This document shows positions 43,391 through 59,141 of a stretch of 64,000 nucleotides of DNA, piece by piece. Origin of the DNA: Cycas panzhihuaensis (lineage: Eukaryota; Cycadophyta). The DNA lies in contig CM041465.1 in assembly GCA_023213395.1 (NCBI GenBank), forward strand, positions 11,594,001 through 11,658,000, given 5' to 3'. The notes under the pieces are model-generated. The model was not told the origin of the DNA. It was given only the letters and a program-made list of their open reading frames with translations, and ran no database searches. Made by a program: the position numbers and the translations under genes. Numbering within the stretch: position 1 is the stretch's first letter; every line of letters starts with the position of its first letter.

Positions 43391-45848
43391 AATACTCACC
43401 AGCATTCAACTCTTTGAAACGAGAATCTACCTCTTGAACCAGAAGATGAATGCATAACAAACCACTCAAACAGGGATAAACTGTCAAGGCCTAAACATGG
43501 TCGTTGCCCAATCAACACCATATTCCATAGCCAAGTATCATTTCATCTGGCATAGGAAGTACGTCCAGGGGCTCGTCTCGTGCACTTACAGAGATCAAAG
43601 TTGATAAACATGCTTGGAAGTCTATGATTGAAGGACCTCCTAAGCACATAACCATTTCATTTATCGTATTGCAATTGAATTTGAACTTATTTTAAGACGT
43701 CTGTTAGTCACACATATTCTTCCAAAAATTTGAGACTTCTCCTCGGCAGGAGCTGAACCTTCCACTCTTTGCTGGGAACCAAAACAGAGCCTTATAGGGA
43801 ACGATCACATGGCTAGGGTTTGAAGGGGGAACAACTTTGGACGGTCCAGAGGTGCTGCTCGCATTAGCTTCAAGAATCCTCTTATGCTAGAAAATAATTG
43901 GCACACTTTGCCATCTTGTAGTTATCAATCAACCGAGTTAGCATAACAATTACAGGATAATGATGTTGAATTAACAGAGAGAAATAATCTGCCGGAACCA
44001 GAACCTTAACTAGTAGGAAAACAACTGCATAGAAGTACAACAGCTTCTTGGTCATGGTCTCAATTGGCCTATTTACGCATAGGGTCTTTTCTTGTCCCTC
44101 AACAACGAAAGAAAGAGGGTACAGAACCTGCAGCAGGAGCACTAGTGATGCCAGGGTTTGAAGCCTTCAAAGCCGCTCAAATCTGCCAGCGTGGAGGACT
44201 GAATGCAGTCATAGATGTTTCTCTCACTGAGCTCGCAGAACCCTTGACGCCTAGACTGAGAATTACTTCTTCATCTTGAAGACTTGCAAGAAAAATCGGC
44301 TCGTTTCTCTGTTCGTCGCCTGTGTTCTTTGGATCAAAGACTTCATCCGCTGCCCGGAACATCTTTGCCTCGACAAACTCAGAAAGAGGAGAGTATCAAG
44401 ATATGAGGCCGCCAAGAATGACTTGCAGAAACTGTGGAGCTAGTCGCCTGCATCTGGATCGTCGTCGCTCCAACGAACCTGCAACCCTAGCCCCCGCCAT
44501 GATCAAAATGAACAGGTAGGGTTTATGCCCATACCCCCCTCCGGACCCCAATGTCTTTTCCATCTTAATTTTCTTTTATAAATTTTATGTTTAAGTCGGG
44601 TTCGCGTTTTTTTAAAATACGTTTTATTTCTATTTATTTATAAACAATACCCCCCCTTAATCACATTTTATTTAATCAAACTCCCCTTGTTTATTACATT
44701 TTAATTAAAACATTAAACTCCCCTTTATAATACCTTTATTAAATAAATTTATATACCCCCCCTCAATAACACCCCCTCTTTTATCATTTTGCTATTTAAT
44801 CAAATCAAATCCCCCCTTAATTATATTTTTATTAAATCAAATAACCCCCCTTACATTTTACTCTTAACTTTTTTCTAATGTTAAAATTAACCCTTCTCCT
44901 CTACAATACTTTAATAATAAAACATTAGCCCCCCACCTTTTTTCGTTTAACATTCTTTGATGAAACATAAGCTCAACCCCCCTCTCTTTTTCCTTATTAT
45001 GTTTGTTTTTTTATTAAATTTTGTATTGTATACTTGATTTAAATCAAATACAATCCCTCTTTTTTCTATTATGCCTTGATTCTAAGTAAATCTATACCCT
45101 TCTATTACTCTTTAATGATTAAAATTAACTATTTTATCACTACATTTTAATGTTAAAAATTATTTCAAATTAATAAAATTAATTTTAAGAAAATTAAAAT
45201 TAACCTTTTACTTATATTTAATCAAATCCATTCCTTTTATTATACTCTTTTTTTATTTCTCTCTAATACTTCATTATTAATTAACTTTTTCTTTTCTTTC
45301 ACACTTAATCTATAGAGTTGAATTATGCCATTTAAGCCTTAAAATTACACATATATTTCTTAAAATAAAAAGGGAAACAAAATACTTAATCATAAAGTTT
45401 TTTTTGTTAAGGGAAACTAAATAACTAGTTACAATTTTTTTTAAGTAAAACATTTATTTTGTTAAGGGGAATTGTTTATTTTTTCTAAAGGGGATTTGTT
45501 ATTTTTTGAAAGGAGACAGTCTATTTTCAAAAAGGGGATTGTTTATTAAACAAGGACTTTTTTATTCAAAGTAAAGGGGGACTATTTTTTCTAAGGGGGA
45601 CTATTTCTCTAAAGGGGACTATTTTTCTAAATAGAACTATTTTTCAAAAATGATTGCTTTGGGAATTATTTTTAAGAAGTTGTTTGTTTATTTACACATG
45701 ATTTTTTTTATCTTAAAATCAATCAATGCAGACTAAGATGTCTTTGTGAATTATATCTGTTAATAAGATTAGTACTTTTACTAGGTAATTATTTTTTCAG
45801 TCACCTTCATAACTTTTCAATCTACAAACAAACCTCAACACTCCTAAT
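43391..45848 (+). other. 2.5-kb leader of copia-6 with C-run and G-run blocks
   Basis: 43391-44520 is ordinary complexity with a GC-richer part (44060-44520) and a 71-codon frame (44064) that I do not recognise. About 44640-45000 has many CCCC-CCCCCCC runs in AT-rich DNA. About 45470-45630 has GGGG/GGGGG runs, partly as a roughly 19-bp repeat (AAGGGGACTATTT). No coding domain. Confidence 0.7.
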
Positions 45849-46800
45849 ATGGCATTAATGCCAGGGATAGTCACATGCGTTCCAATTCCAGTATTAATTA
45901 GCTCAAACTATGCCAACTGGAGGAATCGCATATCCCATAAGCTCAAACAGAAAAAAGTATGGCGATATGTGACAGATGAATTCTAAAAACCAAAAGTAGA
46001 TGCTACTGAGAGTCTTATGGTATATCTGATGAACTCAAATGCCGTATTAGGCACCATATTAAATTCACTCTCACCAGAAATCAGTCGGCAGTTTTTTGAA
46101 AAAGATGACTTAGCCACTGTCTGGAAAACCTTGGAAAAAAAATATGACAAAGTTGATACACATCAAGTAGCTATCCTATAAGAGCAATTGTATAATCTGA
46201 ATTTTGACAACTTTTCAAATGTTGAGGACTTTTTAACTAAAATCCAATCAATTAATAAAGATCTAGATAATTGTATTAAATCCAAAACCAAAGAAGGTGC
46301 TATAGAAAAAATAACTACGCATGTTAAAGACGATGACACGCTCGTACGTCTTGTAGTTAACAAATTACCAAAACACTTTAATCTTTACCAAACTGCCAGA
46401 CAACAAGCTGGCAATCTACTTATCACATTCAATTGGCTGACTAACTAGCTGATTGAACATCAGACAATATTAATTAGAACAGGTGTAATAAAATATCATT
46501 CACATGCTTTGTTTTCTAAAACTAAGCCATAATTTAAAAACAAACAACAGAATAACAATTTTCATAATAATTAAAAATTCTAGAAACCTCATCAAGGTTC
46601 ACCATGTAATTCTCAAAATAATGTTAAATATTCTGGTCCAACTAAAAACCAGAATACTTCTAATCAATTCGTTTCTAATAGAAACAATGCATCTTCTTCT
46701 CAGAACACTAGTTATACCTACTGTCATAAAAGAGGTCATATGATTGATGTCTATAGAAGTAGAATAACTTCGGAAGCATGGAAAGCTTCCAAAGGATTAC
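45849..46800 (+). pseudogene. gag: copia-6 gag (UBN2) and degraded zinc knuckle
   Basis: ATG 45849 (MALMPGIVTCVP), 'SSNYANWRNRISHKLKQKKV', a TAA at 45984, 'DLATVWKTLEKKYDKVDTHQ', another TAA at about 46180 at a Gln position, 'EDFLTKIQSINKDLD' and 'LVVNKLPKHF'. A degraded knuckle, YCHKRGHMIDVY, lies near 46720-46755. Confidence 0.85.
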
Positions 46801-46993
46801 AAAATAAACCGCAATCATAATTGTTGTGCCTCTCTCATTGCTCTTCATGTCAGGGTTATCAACTGATGGAATGGTTTTTCGAGGCCGGTATATGCCTTAT
46901 TCGAGCCATTCTCAATCCCATTTTCAATCACATTCACAATCACGACTATAAAATCGTCAATTTCATTATCGTTCTTTAGCAGCAACAACTTCT

Positions 46994-48620
46994 ATGTTTG
47001 TTGCTCCTTCAAACCAACCACCACAATGGATCCTTGACTCTAGTGCGTCCCATTATATGACTGGACACCAGAAAAATTTAACCACTTACCAATCCAAAAC
47101 GAACTCTGAAGAAGAGATTTCTTTCGGTAGTGGTAATCAACTAAAAGTCAAAGGATCCGGTGATGTTACACTAAAGGATGGTTCAATCAAAGACATTTTT
47201 TATGTACCTGGTTTGTTACCAAACCTCCTCTCAATTTATCAAATCTGCCAGAAAGACCTTGTCGTCAAATTCTAGAAAAATAAAATTGTCATTAAGGATC
47301 CATTACACAAATGTAAACGTATTGCTTTAGGACCTGTTGATCATAACACAGGTCTCTATAGTCTGACTAGTTTTTAAAATAATAAATCAAAATCTTTTAG
47401 TGCCTTTGTTGCCAAATCTAACTCAGTCAGTAAGCTTTGGCATGCAAGATTTAGCCATACTAGTTATGGTAAACTGCAATATTTAATTAAGCATGAAATG
47501 GTCCATGGTTTATCACCCTTAAACACCATTTATGGTGTTTGTGAAGCATGTGTGACAGACAAACAACACATGGATCCATTTCCACATAAAACGTAATATC
47601 GAGCAACTGCTCCACTCGAACTTGTCCACTCTGATATATGTGGACCTTTTCATATACCATCATACTCAGGATCTCATTATTTCATTACATTCATAGATGA
47701 TTATTCAAGAAAATGTTGGGTTTATATGCTCAAAACATATAGTCAAGTGTTTGACATTTTTGTTGAATATAAAACGTTAGCAGAAAATCAATTTAATTCA
47801 AGAATCAAAATATTCCGATATGATAATGCTAAAGAATATTTAAGTAGAAAATTTACCTCTTTCTGCAAATCACATAGAATCAAATTCTAACATTCAGTTG
47901 CATACACGCCTCAACAAAACGGTGTTGCTAAACGCAAAAACCGTACTCTTATTGAAATGACTCATTGTATGTTACATGCAAAGAATCTCGATTTAAAACT
48001 ATGGACAGAAGCAATTAACTGCTCTAATTATTTATTAAATCGTTTACCCAGTAAATGTCTACAAAATGTCACTCCAGAACAAAAATGGTCTGGAAGAAAA
48101 CCATTTGTCCAACATTTACGAATCTTTAAAGATCGTGGGGACATATCCCTCACGAAAAATGTAAAAAGTTAGATAAAAAAAGTCAAAAATACATCTTTGT
48201 TGGCTACAGTGAAGAAAGTAAAGTTTATAGACTTTTAGATCCAGTCACACATAACATTTCTATTTTGCGTGATGTAATATTTGATGAAGAAGGATCTACT
48301 TCAACATCTACTTATGTAGAACTTCCTGTTGAAGATTTGTTAACCAACACTCGTTTGGTTGACCCTTATGCTAAACAAGTTGATTTAGAAATTATAGACT
48401 CTTTATCAACTCAAGTCTAAAATTGGACTCTATCAGAACCCACTGAAACAGATCCTTCTCTTCAAGCTAGTACATCAAATCAACCTACAACCTCAGATAC
48501 AGTTACTCACAAGCAACCTGTTTGGGCAACCAAAACGCTTGTTGATGCTGGATCTGATGTAGGCAATCCTATTGATACTAGGTGCACACGTGCACAAAAA
48601 CTTCATGCAAATTTTGCCTT
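46994..48620 (+). pseudogene. pol: copia-6 protease and integrase
   Basis: Protease 'WILDSSASHYMTG' (DSSA instead of DSGA). Pre-integrase 'LWHARFSHTSYGKLQYL'. Integrase keeps D in LVHSDICGPF and in FRYDNAKEY, but the third catalytic site reads NGVAKRKNRTL, Lys for Glu. TAA stops at about 47597 and 47888 stand at Gln positions. The C-terminal region ('CLQNVTPEQKW', 'ISILRDVIFDEE') runs to 48300, then an acidic linker. Confidence 0.88.
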
Positions 48621-48621
48621 A

Positions 48622-49515
48622 ATGGCAAAAATAATGGAAAACAATGATCCCAAAACTTTTAAACAAGCCAACAACAATCCTATATGGCAAGATGCTATGC
48701 AGACTGAATTTGCTACCTTAATTAAAAATTCTACCTGGGATGTTATTCCTCTCCCACCTGGGAAAAATGTAGTCGACTGTAAATGGGTTTATAGGACTAA
48801 ATATAATTCAACAGGCGCAGTGGAAAAATATAAAGCTTGCCTTATTGCTAAAGGGTTTTCTTAAATAGATGGCATTAACTATAATGAAACCTTTGCCCCT
48901 GTCGCAAAGATGAATACAATAAAGACAATTATTGCTCTTGCAGCCAAATTTGGTTGGGAAATCCACCAAATAGATGTTAAGAGTGCTTTCTTGAATGGTG
49001 ATCTCAAAGAAGAGATCTATATGTCACAGCCACCTAGATTCATTGAAAATCCTAATCTAGTCTGTAAACTTAAAAAATCTATTTATGGTTTAAAACAAGC
49101 TCCTCGAGCTTGGTATACCAAAGTCGATGATTACTTAATCCACATTGGATACACTAGATGTATTAGTGATCCAAATCTTTATTTTAAACATGAAAATGAA
49201 AATCTTACCATTCTAATCCTCTATGTTGATGACATTATTATCACTGGATCATCAACCCATAATATTCATCATCTCAAATCAACTTTAATGAACAAATTTG
49301 AAATGATCGATTTAGGTCTATTACATTACTTTTTAAGTTTACAAGTTTATCAAAATCAATCAAATATAACACTATCTCAACCTAAGTATATTTTTGATTT
49401 AATTCAGTGGTTTAACATGGAAAATGCTAAACCTGTATCCAATCCTTTACAATCAGGAGTTAAACTGTCTACTGATTGTCTAACTCCGTTATGTGATCCA
49501 ACTTTATACAGATAA
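48622..49515 (+). pseudogene. pol: copia-6 reverse transcriptase
   Basis: Starts 'MAKIMENNDPKTFKQANNNP', then 'NSTWDVIPLPPGKNVVDCKW', TAA at 48862-48864, 'VKSAFLNGDLKEEIYMSQPP', 'KQAPRAWYTKVDDYL', catalytic 'LYVDDIIITG' intact, 'PVSNPLQSGVKL'. It ends at TAA 49513 inside the 'YR-LIGSLIYL' motif. Both stops are at Gln positions. Confidence 0.92.
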
Positions 49516-50190
49516 CTCATTGGTAGTCTAATCTATCTTACTCACACCCACCCTAATATTTCTTATGTTGTTGCTTTATGCTCCCGATATATGCAACAAC
49601 CACACGAATCTCACTGGAAAGCCGTTAAACGCATCTTATGCTATCTAAAGAATATTGTGTTTAATGGTTTAACTTATAACTTTTGTAATAAAACACTAAC
49701 ATTAACTAGATATACTGATTCCGATTGGGCATGTGATTCAAATAATCGTAAATCTACTTTAGGTTATGTATTTTTTATTGATTCCTCACCTATTACTTGG
49801 TCTAGCAAAAAAATGCAGGCACTAGTATTATCAACAACTGAAGTCGAATATCGAGCACTAGTCGAAGCTGGTAAATAAGCACTTTGGCTAAAATCACTAC
49901 TAAATGAAATTGGTCTGACTCTAAACTCTTCAATTGAAATTAAAGTTGATAATCAAGGTGCAATTACTATAGCTACTAATCCTGTTTCTCATTCTAGAAC
50001 TAAACATATTGAATTACATCAACATTTTATTTGTAATTTAGTTACTGATAATCTTGTTTGTTTATCTTATTATCCTATAGAATTACATATTGCTGACATT
50101 CTTACGAAGTCATTACCTGAACCAAAGTTTTTAAATCTTAGAGATTTATTACAGATAAAAGAAGTCTCCATCAAAGGGGGATCATCGTGA
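49516..50190 (+). pseudogene. pol: copia-6 RNase H
   Basis: 'LIGSLIYLTHTHPNISYV', 'ESHWKAVKRILCYLKN', 'YTDSDWACDSNNRKST', 'LSTTEVEYRALVEAGK', TAA at 49876 (Gln position), 'VDNQGAITIATNPVSHSRTK' and 'DILTKSLPEPKF'. It ends at a TGA near 50188. Confidence 0.9.
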
Positions 50191-50238
50191 TGAAGTTCTT
50201 CTTTTCTCTCAAGTACAAAAGTTTACATTAAAGGGGGA

Positions 50239-50653
50239 TGTTAGATTATATAATGTAAACTTATATTTCTTAATGTTATTATTTAAGTCACATGTCTTAA
50301 AAATTATTTAAGTGATTGTAATGTTATAAACTTATGTTAATATTAATTGATTTGTGGATGGTCGTTGAAATGCGGAACCATATCCCAATGAACTTCTGTC
50401 CTATTTATTAATCTCCTAGATTCATGGAATTGGTTCCAAGAATCTAAGAGGTCTGTCCATATGCCTGACACAAGGTTGTTTTAGGGGGTTTGTGGTTTTG
50501 TATATTGGTTTTCATTTATTTATTAATATAAACTAGATTAGGAGGTGGTTTTTCTTCCCCAGAAGGGGTTTTCCACCTGTCAACCCTGTGTACATGTGCA
50601 TTGTCCCGTTCTTGTATTTCTTTTCTGTTCTTGTACATGTGCATATTCTATTA
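50239..50653 (+). repeat. 3' LTR of copia-6
   Basis: 415 bp, TGTTAGATTA to ATTCTATTA; the final CA is mutated to TA. It lacks about 15 bp present in the 5' LTR near its end. Confidence 0.93.
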
Positions 50654-50658
50654 AAGGG

Positions 50659-50881
50659 CTTGATAATAAATAAGTTCTTGCCCTGGGTATGTTGGGGCAG
50701 TCATAACTAGCCATCAAGCTTGTCGATGGCATGGGAGAGCATGTGATTGGGTTTTGACGCGAGATCCAGCTAGGCCGTGGGCTTGTCATGGCAGTCTCTT
50801 GTGGCATAAGAGGCAACATATGTAAGGGTTTGGGGTCCCCTCCAAACCCACCTTAATTTAAACCTTATTATAAAAAAAAAA
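50659..50881 (+). other. LINE 3' UTR and oligo-A tail
   Basis: GGTTTGGGGTCCCCTCC followed by CCTTATTATAAAAAAAAAAA, then the TSD copy. No coding sequence. Confidence 0.85.
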
Positions 50882-50890
50882 AGTAGAAAA

Positions 50891-52200
50891 AGAATGCTGA
50901 AACTGTGAAGTATTAGTTGACTTGATGAAAAACTATTCTAAATTAAATTACTATAACCCATGGTTACAAGCATAAGACCCATAAATAAAAATGACATTTC
51001 TTATCCAATCTCAGCAAGATCTCTTATTTCCTCAACTACAATCTTGAATTCATGAAATTTGGCTTCCACTTATAATACCATCTTATATTTTATTTAAAAA
51101 ATGTGTTAGTAGTTTAGCAAGTAAGAGTAATTATTACCCAATATAATTGTGAATCTTAATTTCTATAGATTGAAAAAAATGGATACTATAGAAGTTAAGC
51201 ATACTAGTAACTATTTATGAACACAAATAATTTTTTTCTTGTTAAATTTGATCTCTCTAGATGTATACAATGAAGAGTAAGTTATATAAGAGATCATTCT
51301 TAAGTATATTATACATATAAACCTTAGTAAAATAAATGTGTTGCTATTTTTTTTCCTTTTGCTTTGCCATAATATAAACAAGAGTTTATAATTGAGGTTG
51401 CTCTACAAGTCTTTCCCTTTGGCAAGAAACCATAGTGCAAGATGCTCCACAAATAGAGTTTAAATTTTTTATATGCTTTTGTAATAAATTTATATATGTT
51501 TTTGTTACAATTAATGTTTATATAGTTTGTATTAAGATGTATTTAGGATTATAACTTAATATTATAATCCTAATATGTCTTAAAGGTTATATAAGTGAGT
51601 CATAAAAGTTATCATTAGGAGAGTGACATGTGTCCACAATAATTGCAGAGTCATTAATGGTTAAGTGATGTGCACTAAAAGTTATTGATCCAATGGATAC
51701 TTATTAATGCCAAGTTATATCAATATTTGTATTGATATTATACATATTGTTAAAAAACATGCTATGATATCGTATTAAAATGTCTCTAATATCATGATGA
51801 ATAAATAAAAGTAAAAACAAGATCATTATACATGACAAGATTATTAACAAACATATTAAAAGACAAATAAATAAATGAATGAAATTGTAATATATAAATT
51901 TATAGTGGAAAATCAAAGAAAGAAAAAAACACTCTATAAAGTACTAGCTCTTTTATTGATAAAGTTGAGCTTAATTATATGTTTCTTAAATCTCTCTTGA
52001 GTGATCTCTTGCCCTTAATCCTTTCAATTCTTGGGTGCTTACATTTCCACTTAATACAAAGTACATTAAATCATTTTATAATGTTTTCACCACATAATTA
52101 ACTAATATGATATAACCCCATAATTAACCAATCATATAAGACAATATTAAATTGCCACTTGAAATTTATGGAGGATCAAATAAAACTAAATAAGAGAGAA
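50891..52200 (+). other. AT-rich sequence, nothing recognised
   Basis: About 1.3 kb between the LINE and copia-7 with no coding domain, LTR pair or RNA gene that I can support. Probably unique or strongly decayed DNA. Confidence 0.5.
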
Positions 52201-53156
52201 TAACACAAGTTTCAAGTAAAATTAATCTACTTTCAAAATTTGATTTTTATTCATTAAGAATGACTCTTACTCATAATACAATGACAATCCTATACATGTA
52301 CTTATATAAGCAGGATCAATAATGGTCCAAATATGACTTGTAATTACCCAAACATATGCCATAGGTCTATTGAGAACTTTTTGTAACTCCTAGATAAGTG
52401 TCACTAAACCCTATGACTCACTAACCCAATTTGTCCTATGTAAACATTAACTATAATCCTCCTCCTTAATGTTTGTATCATTAGCTTTAATGCTAGTATA
52501 ATATCTAAATTTGGCAAACTTTCCTTTAGTTAATAGTTTGGTGAATATATTTGCTAGGTGCTCTTCTATTGATTTATATGTAAGTTCGACCTCTCTATTA
52601 TAGATCTACTCATTAATGAAATGATAATACACCTTAATATGTTTAGTGTGAGCATGGAATGATAGATTCTTGATAATCTTAAAAGTAGTTTAATTGTCAC
52701 ATTACAATATAGTTGCCTCATCCCAATAAAGTCCTAAATCATTAAGAACCTATTTCAACCATGTGGCCTCATAAGGTGTTGTAATAATAGCTTTATCCTA
52801 GTGAAAGATAATGCAACATTAGGCTACTTCTTGTTGCTCCAACTATTATCAATAAATCTAAAATGAAAGTAATATCCTAAAATGCACCTTTTATAATTCA
52901 TACATCTAACCTAATTAGAATTTGAATATCTTTTTAGTTGAAATTTATTATTTTGGCTAAATTGCAATCCATAGTGTTGTGTCCTCTGAAAATATCTTAT
53001 GATCCTATTTATATCTTTCTGATGGCTCTACTTCAATTTTGCCATGAACCTTTGCTAGAAATAATGTTAATTCATTAAACATTATTTATGATATTCCTTA
53101 CGGACTTAACATTACATATTGTAACTCCTAAATCTATTATAATGCTCACCTTCTAT
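52200..53156 (-). mobile_element. copia-7: 3' end of a decayed Ty1/copia element
   Basis: Minus strand: RNase H remnants 'ILRYF'-like near 52995, 'EATWLK-VLNDLGLYWDEATI' (about 52700-52770), 'FHAHTKHIKVYYHFINE' (about 52615-52665) and 'EEHLANIFTKLLTKGKF' (about 52515-52565), then polypurine GGAGGAGG (minus, about 52459-52466) and an LTR ending at plus 52446 (TAAACA). LTR left edge uncertain (about 52200). The 5' part is missing; the copia-8 LTR starts at 53157. Confidence 0.75.
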
Positions 53157-53369
53157 TGTTAGACTTTAACCTTGCTCTCACATGTGTGACTTATTGTAAT
53201 ATCTCATAGAGTCTCATATTTATTCATTGCCTCTGCTTATGTATTAATGAGGTTGATTAAGTGTGAGCTATGAAATAATATAAGTCTGTTGTCTTGCCAT
53301 TCTTTATGGTTATGATCTTATGTTATTTATTTTTCACAAGCCATTTGTTCACAATCTCTTATTCTAACA
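53157..53369 (+). repeat. 5' LTR of copia-8, with primer site
   Basis: 213 bp with perfect inverted 7-mers TGTTAGA and TCTAACA, followed by TGGTATTAGATCC (53370-53382), a primer-site variant. The second LTR is outside the window. Confidence 0.82.
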
Positions 53370-53382
53370 TGGTATTAGATCC

Positions 53383-54228
53383 AAAGTTTGCTTTATCCTT
53401 GTGAAATATTTTTAGATTGCTAAAAGTCTTATTATTCTTTTTTGTATATGTCCATTACTTCCAACAGAGAGATCACTACTTTTTAAGGTTATTTTTTACT
53501 ATTTTTCTCAAGTTAGTGCTAGAAAAGTCATGCTTGTTACTACTAGATAGTGTTTTACATTATTATATAACATTTTAAACAAGTTTTTAAGATACCCACA
53601 TTAGCATTTCTTAGTTTGTCCATTTTTGGGACTAGTTTTGACTCATATGAGGGATAAAATTATCAAATATACTAAAAAGAACATCATCACCAATGTGTTC
53701 ATAAGGGTCATAAATCCATGTTTCAAGCTATTACTTGCCCAAATTCATCAAGAATTTAGCACAAATAGAGATTGTTCCAAGTCTCTTAATAAAAAAATAT
53801 TTTTCTTAACTTTAGCAACTTAGATGTGTTATGTTCTATAATTTTTTCAAAAAAATCATTTCTAAAGATCGTTATTCACTAGTTATGTAGATGGGTTTCA
53901 ATTTTTATGAGATTTGAAACTAAAATAATCTTCTTAAAGCAAATTAAAGCTAGTATGTTAGGGCATTTTTGTAAAACTTTTTTTAAGAAAATTCTATTGA
54001 TTAGATCTCCTCTAGTTTTTAGTCTTTTTAAAAAAATCATTTTGCAATAGCTTTATTTGCTTAAAATTCATACAAGTTTTTAATTTTACAAATTTTGGAG
54101 TAGTATTTAGTGAGAAATATTAAATAGTCCCTTTCTTTATTCACCATCATTTAAAAAAAATTATCACCGTGTTTTTTTTTAAGTTTTTATAATTTAACAT
54201 TGTATTAAAATTATAATATTCCTTGTGA
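53383..54228 (+). other. leader region of copia-8
   Basis: AT-rich, no supported coding sequence. A 65-codon frame at 53626 does not resemble gag. Confidence 0.5.
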
Positions 54229-56969
<2,741 letters not shown>

Positions 56970-57250
56970 TAATAAACTTGTTGGGATACTTTTACATGAG
57001 GAGCAAAGGATGGATAGTTACCCATGTAACAATTGTACTACGGTATTAACAACTCCATCTAAAAAGAAGGGCTATAAGAACCCTCCTAAGAATGCCTCAC
57101 ATCCTCCTCCCAACAAAAACACTAATAATCCTAAAAAGGATATTTCTTGTAATTACTGTACTAAGAAGGGTAATCTTGAAAATAATTACTAGAAAAAGAA
57201 GAAAGACAAGAAGATAACATCGATACTTACACTAGCATTTGCACCCATTT
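56970..57250 (+). pseudogene. gag: copia-8 gag, C-terminal end with zinc knuckle
   Basis: 'LVGILLHEEQRMDSYPCNN', a Lys/Asn/Pro-rich linker, and knuckle CNYCTKKGNLENNY, where the His and last Cys positions read Asn and Tyr. A stop follows, then a KKKKDKK tail. Confidence 0.75.
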
Positions 57251-58460
57251 TGATAGCAAATTATGAACCTAATACATTAGTTCTTTATATATCTACATTT
57301 AAATTTTAGTACTTAGATTCTGAAACATCAAAGTATATCACCCATTATATAGAGTGATTTAATGAGATAAATGCAACCTTCTTTTCTTCCATTATTCTTA
57401 CTAACAATAGTCATCATAAGGTCTTTGATTAAGATACTATAACTTTTAATCATCCTAACAAAATCTTTACTATGTACCCTCCTATGAACATAACTTGCTT
57501 TTTATTAATCACATAACTAAACAATAATTAGAAGTTGTATTTATGCAACTGAGTGTCATATCAAGAAAATAAATGTTATTACAACTCAAGGATTTGAAGA
57601 GAATGGACTCTATAAATTCTTTGAAACCCCTAAGCATGCTTTTATTACATATGATTCTTCTAACACTCTATCATAAAATTGTTATGGTTATTTGAACTAA
57701 AATAGTTTTTATTTATTGAGCAAATTATAGATGGTACATGACCTTCTTTTTATTCAAAAGAGTAATAAAATATGTGATATTTGTACTCTAGGGAAGTAGC
57801 ATAGAGATTCATTTATTAAGTCCATATGGTGGGTAAGGACAAACTTGAGTTAGTTCACTCTAATTTGTGTGGATCTATTTTACCTACTTCACTTGGAGGT
57901 GCTAATTATTTTATGATCTTCATTGATGATCTCATTAAGAGATATTGGACCTAAGTCCTTAGAAATAAATTAGATGCTTTTGACAAGTTTAAAGCATTTA
58001 AAGTAGAAGTTGAGATCTTTTTTGAAAAGAAAATTAAGATTCTAAGGTGCACAATAAACATGAGTATTTATCAAATAACTTCATCAACTTTTGTAAAAGC
58101 CATGCCATTTAATGTCAACTTACTATAGCATACACTCCATAATAAAACATTATATTTGGGAGGAAAAATCACATAATTATGAAGATGATTTAATACTTGC
58201 TTAAGGCAAAAGATGTCTTTAAATGCTTTTGAGATGAAGCTCCTAAAACAGCTATTTGCTTATTAAATAGAAGTCCTATTAAAGTAATGTGGAATGTGGC
58301 TCTTGAGGAAGCCTAGACCGATAGAAAACTCTTTATTTATGATCTTTATATATTTTGTTGTATTTCTTATGCCCATATGCATGATGAGAAAACATATAAA
58401 TTGAAGGAAAAAATCCATAAATGTATTCTTGTTGGGTACTGTGAGTCACCCAAAGCATAT
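57251..58460 (+). pseudogene. pol: copia-8 protease and integrase
   Basis: Degraded protease 'YLDSETSKYITHYIE' (about 57308-57352). Integrase: 'LELVHSNLCGSILPTSLGGA' (about 57845), with Asn at the first catalytic Asp, 'FMIFIDDLIKRYWT', then 'FEKKIKILRC'. C-terminal 'ILVGYCESPKAYRL' lies at about 58425-58470. Many stops. Confidence 0.75.
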
Positions 58461-59141
58461 AGGCTCTAGAATTCTATAGAAAGAAAGATTATAATTAATA
58501 AGGATGTATTGTCTAATGAGATTATTGTGCCTAGTATAAATAATAAAGGTAAAGAAAAGCATTAAATAAATGTAAAGAGCAAAGAGGATAAGGACACTAA
58601 TGAGCCTTCTACTTCCTCTTCTCCTCTTATGAAGAAAGTACCCAAATGGTATTACTAAACTATTAAGGATTCCAAGGTTGATGATATCAACCTTGATGAA
58701 GGTGTTTAGATAAGGAGAAAAAGTAAAGTTAATTATGTCTTGATGTTTAATATATTGAGTACTGATAAGCCACAATCATTTAATAAAGCCAAAGCTTCAG
58801 ATCAATGGTAGCCAACCATGAAGGATGAGTATAACTTTATCCTTATAAATAATAGATGGGACCCTATTGAACTTCCTTTAAACAAAAGAGTCATTAGTAG
58901 TAGGTGGGTATATAAAGTGAAGTATAAATTAAATTATGTAGTTAATATATATGAAACCTAACTTGTGGCCAAGTGTTATGCACAAATAATGGATGTGAGC
59001 TTCAAGGAGACCTTTGTATGTGTGTTAAAGATGACTACCATCTGAATGCTAATTGGTCTTGCATCTTAAATTGCCTAGACACTCCACTAAATAGAAGTAA
59101 CATGGCATTCTTTATAAGGAGGTCTATATAGAGCAATATGA
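58461..59141 (+). pseudogene. pol: copia-8 integrase-RT linker and RT start
   Basis: 'KVPKWYY' linker, 'FNKAKASDQW', 'NNRWDPIELPLNKRVISSRW', 'FKETFVCVLKMTTI', then 'GGLYRAI' and VYIEQYD near 59122-59141, where copia-9 interrupts. Stops are frequent. Confidence 0.75.

Larger units (their letters stand above)
42949..50653 (+). mobile_element. copia-6: Ty1/copia element with unusual leader
   Basis: 7,705 bp, LTRs 42949-43378 (430 bp) and 50239-50653 (415 bp), perfect TSD AAGGG (42944-42948, 50654-50658), primer site TGGTATCAGAGC (43379), polypurine tract ATTAAAGGGGGA (50227-50238). All domains are present but with many stops. LTR divergence is about 6-7%, and the right LTR has a short deletion. 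Confidence 0.95.
38046..50890 (+). mobile_element. plant L1-type LINE, 5'-truncated, split by copia-6
   Basis: TSD AGTAGAAAA at 38046-38054 and 50882-50890; oligo-A tail at about 50872-50882. Own parts: 38055-42948 and 50659-50881 (about 5.1 kb). Carries the end of ORF1 and an ORF2 with endonuclease, RT, zf-RVT and RNase H. All frames are broken. Confidence 0.92.

Noticed and set aside
44064-44279. 71-codon frame in the copia-6 leader as a gene
   Set aside because: No recognisable family, no splice context, inside an element leader; kept only as a note there.
53626-53823. 65-codon frame as the N-terminus of copia-8 gag
   Set aside because: Lacks the NYxxW and UBN2 landmarks.
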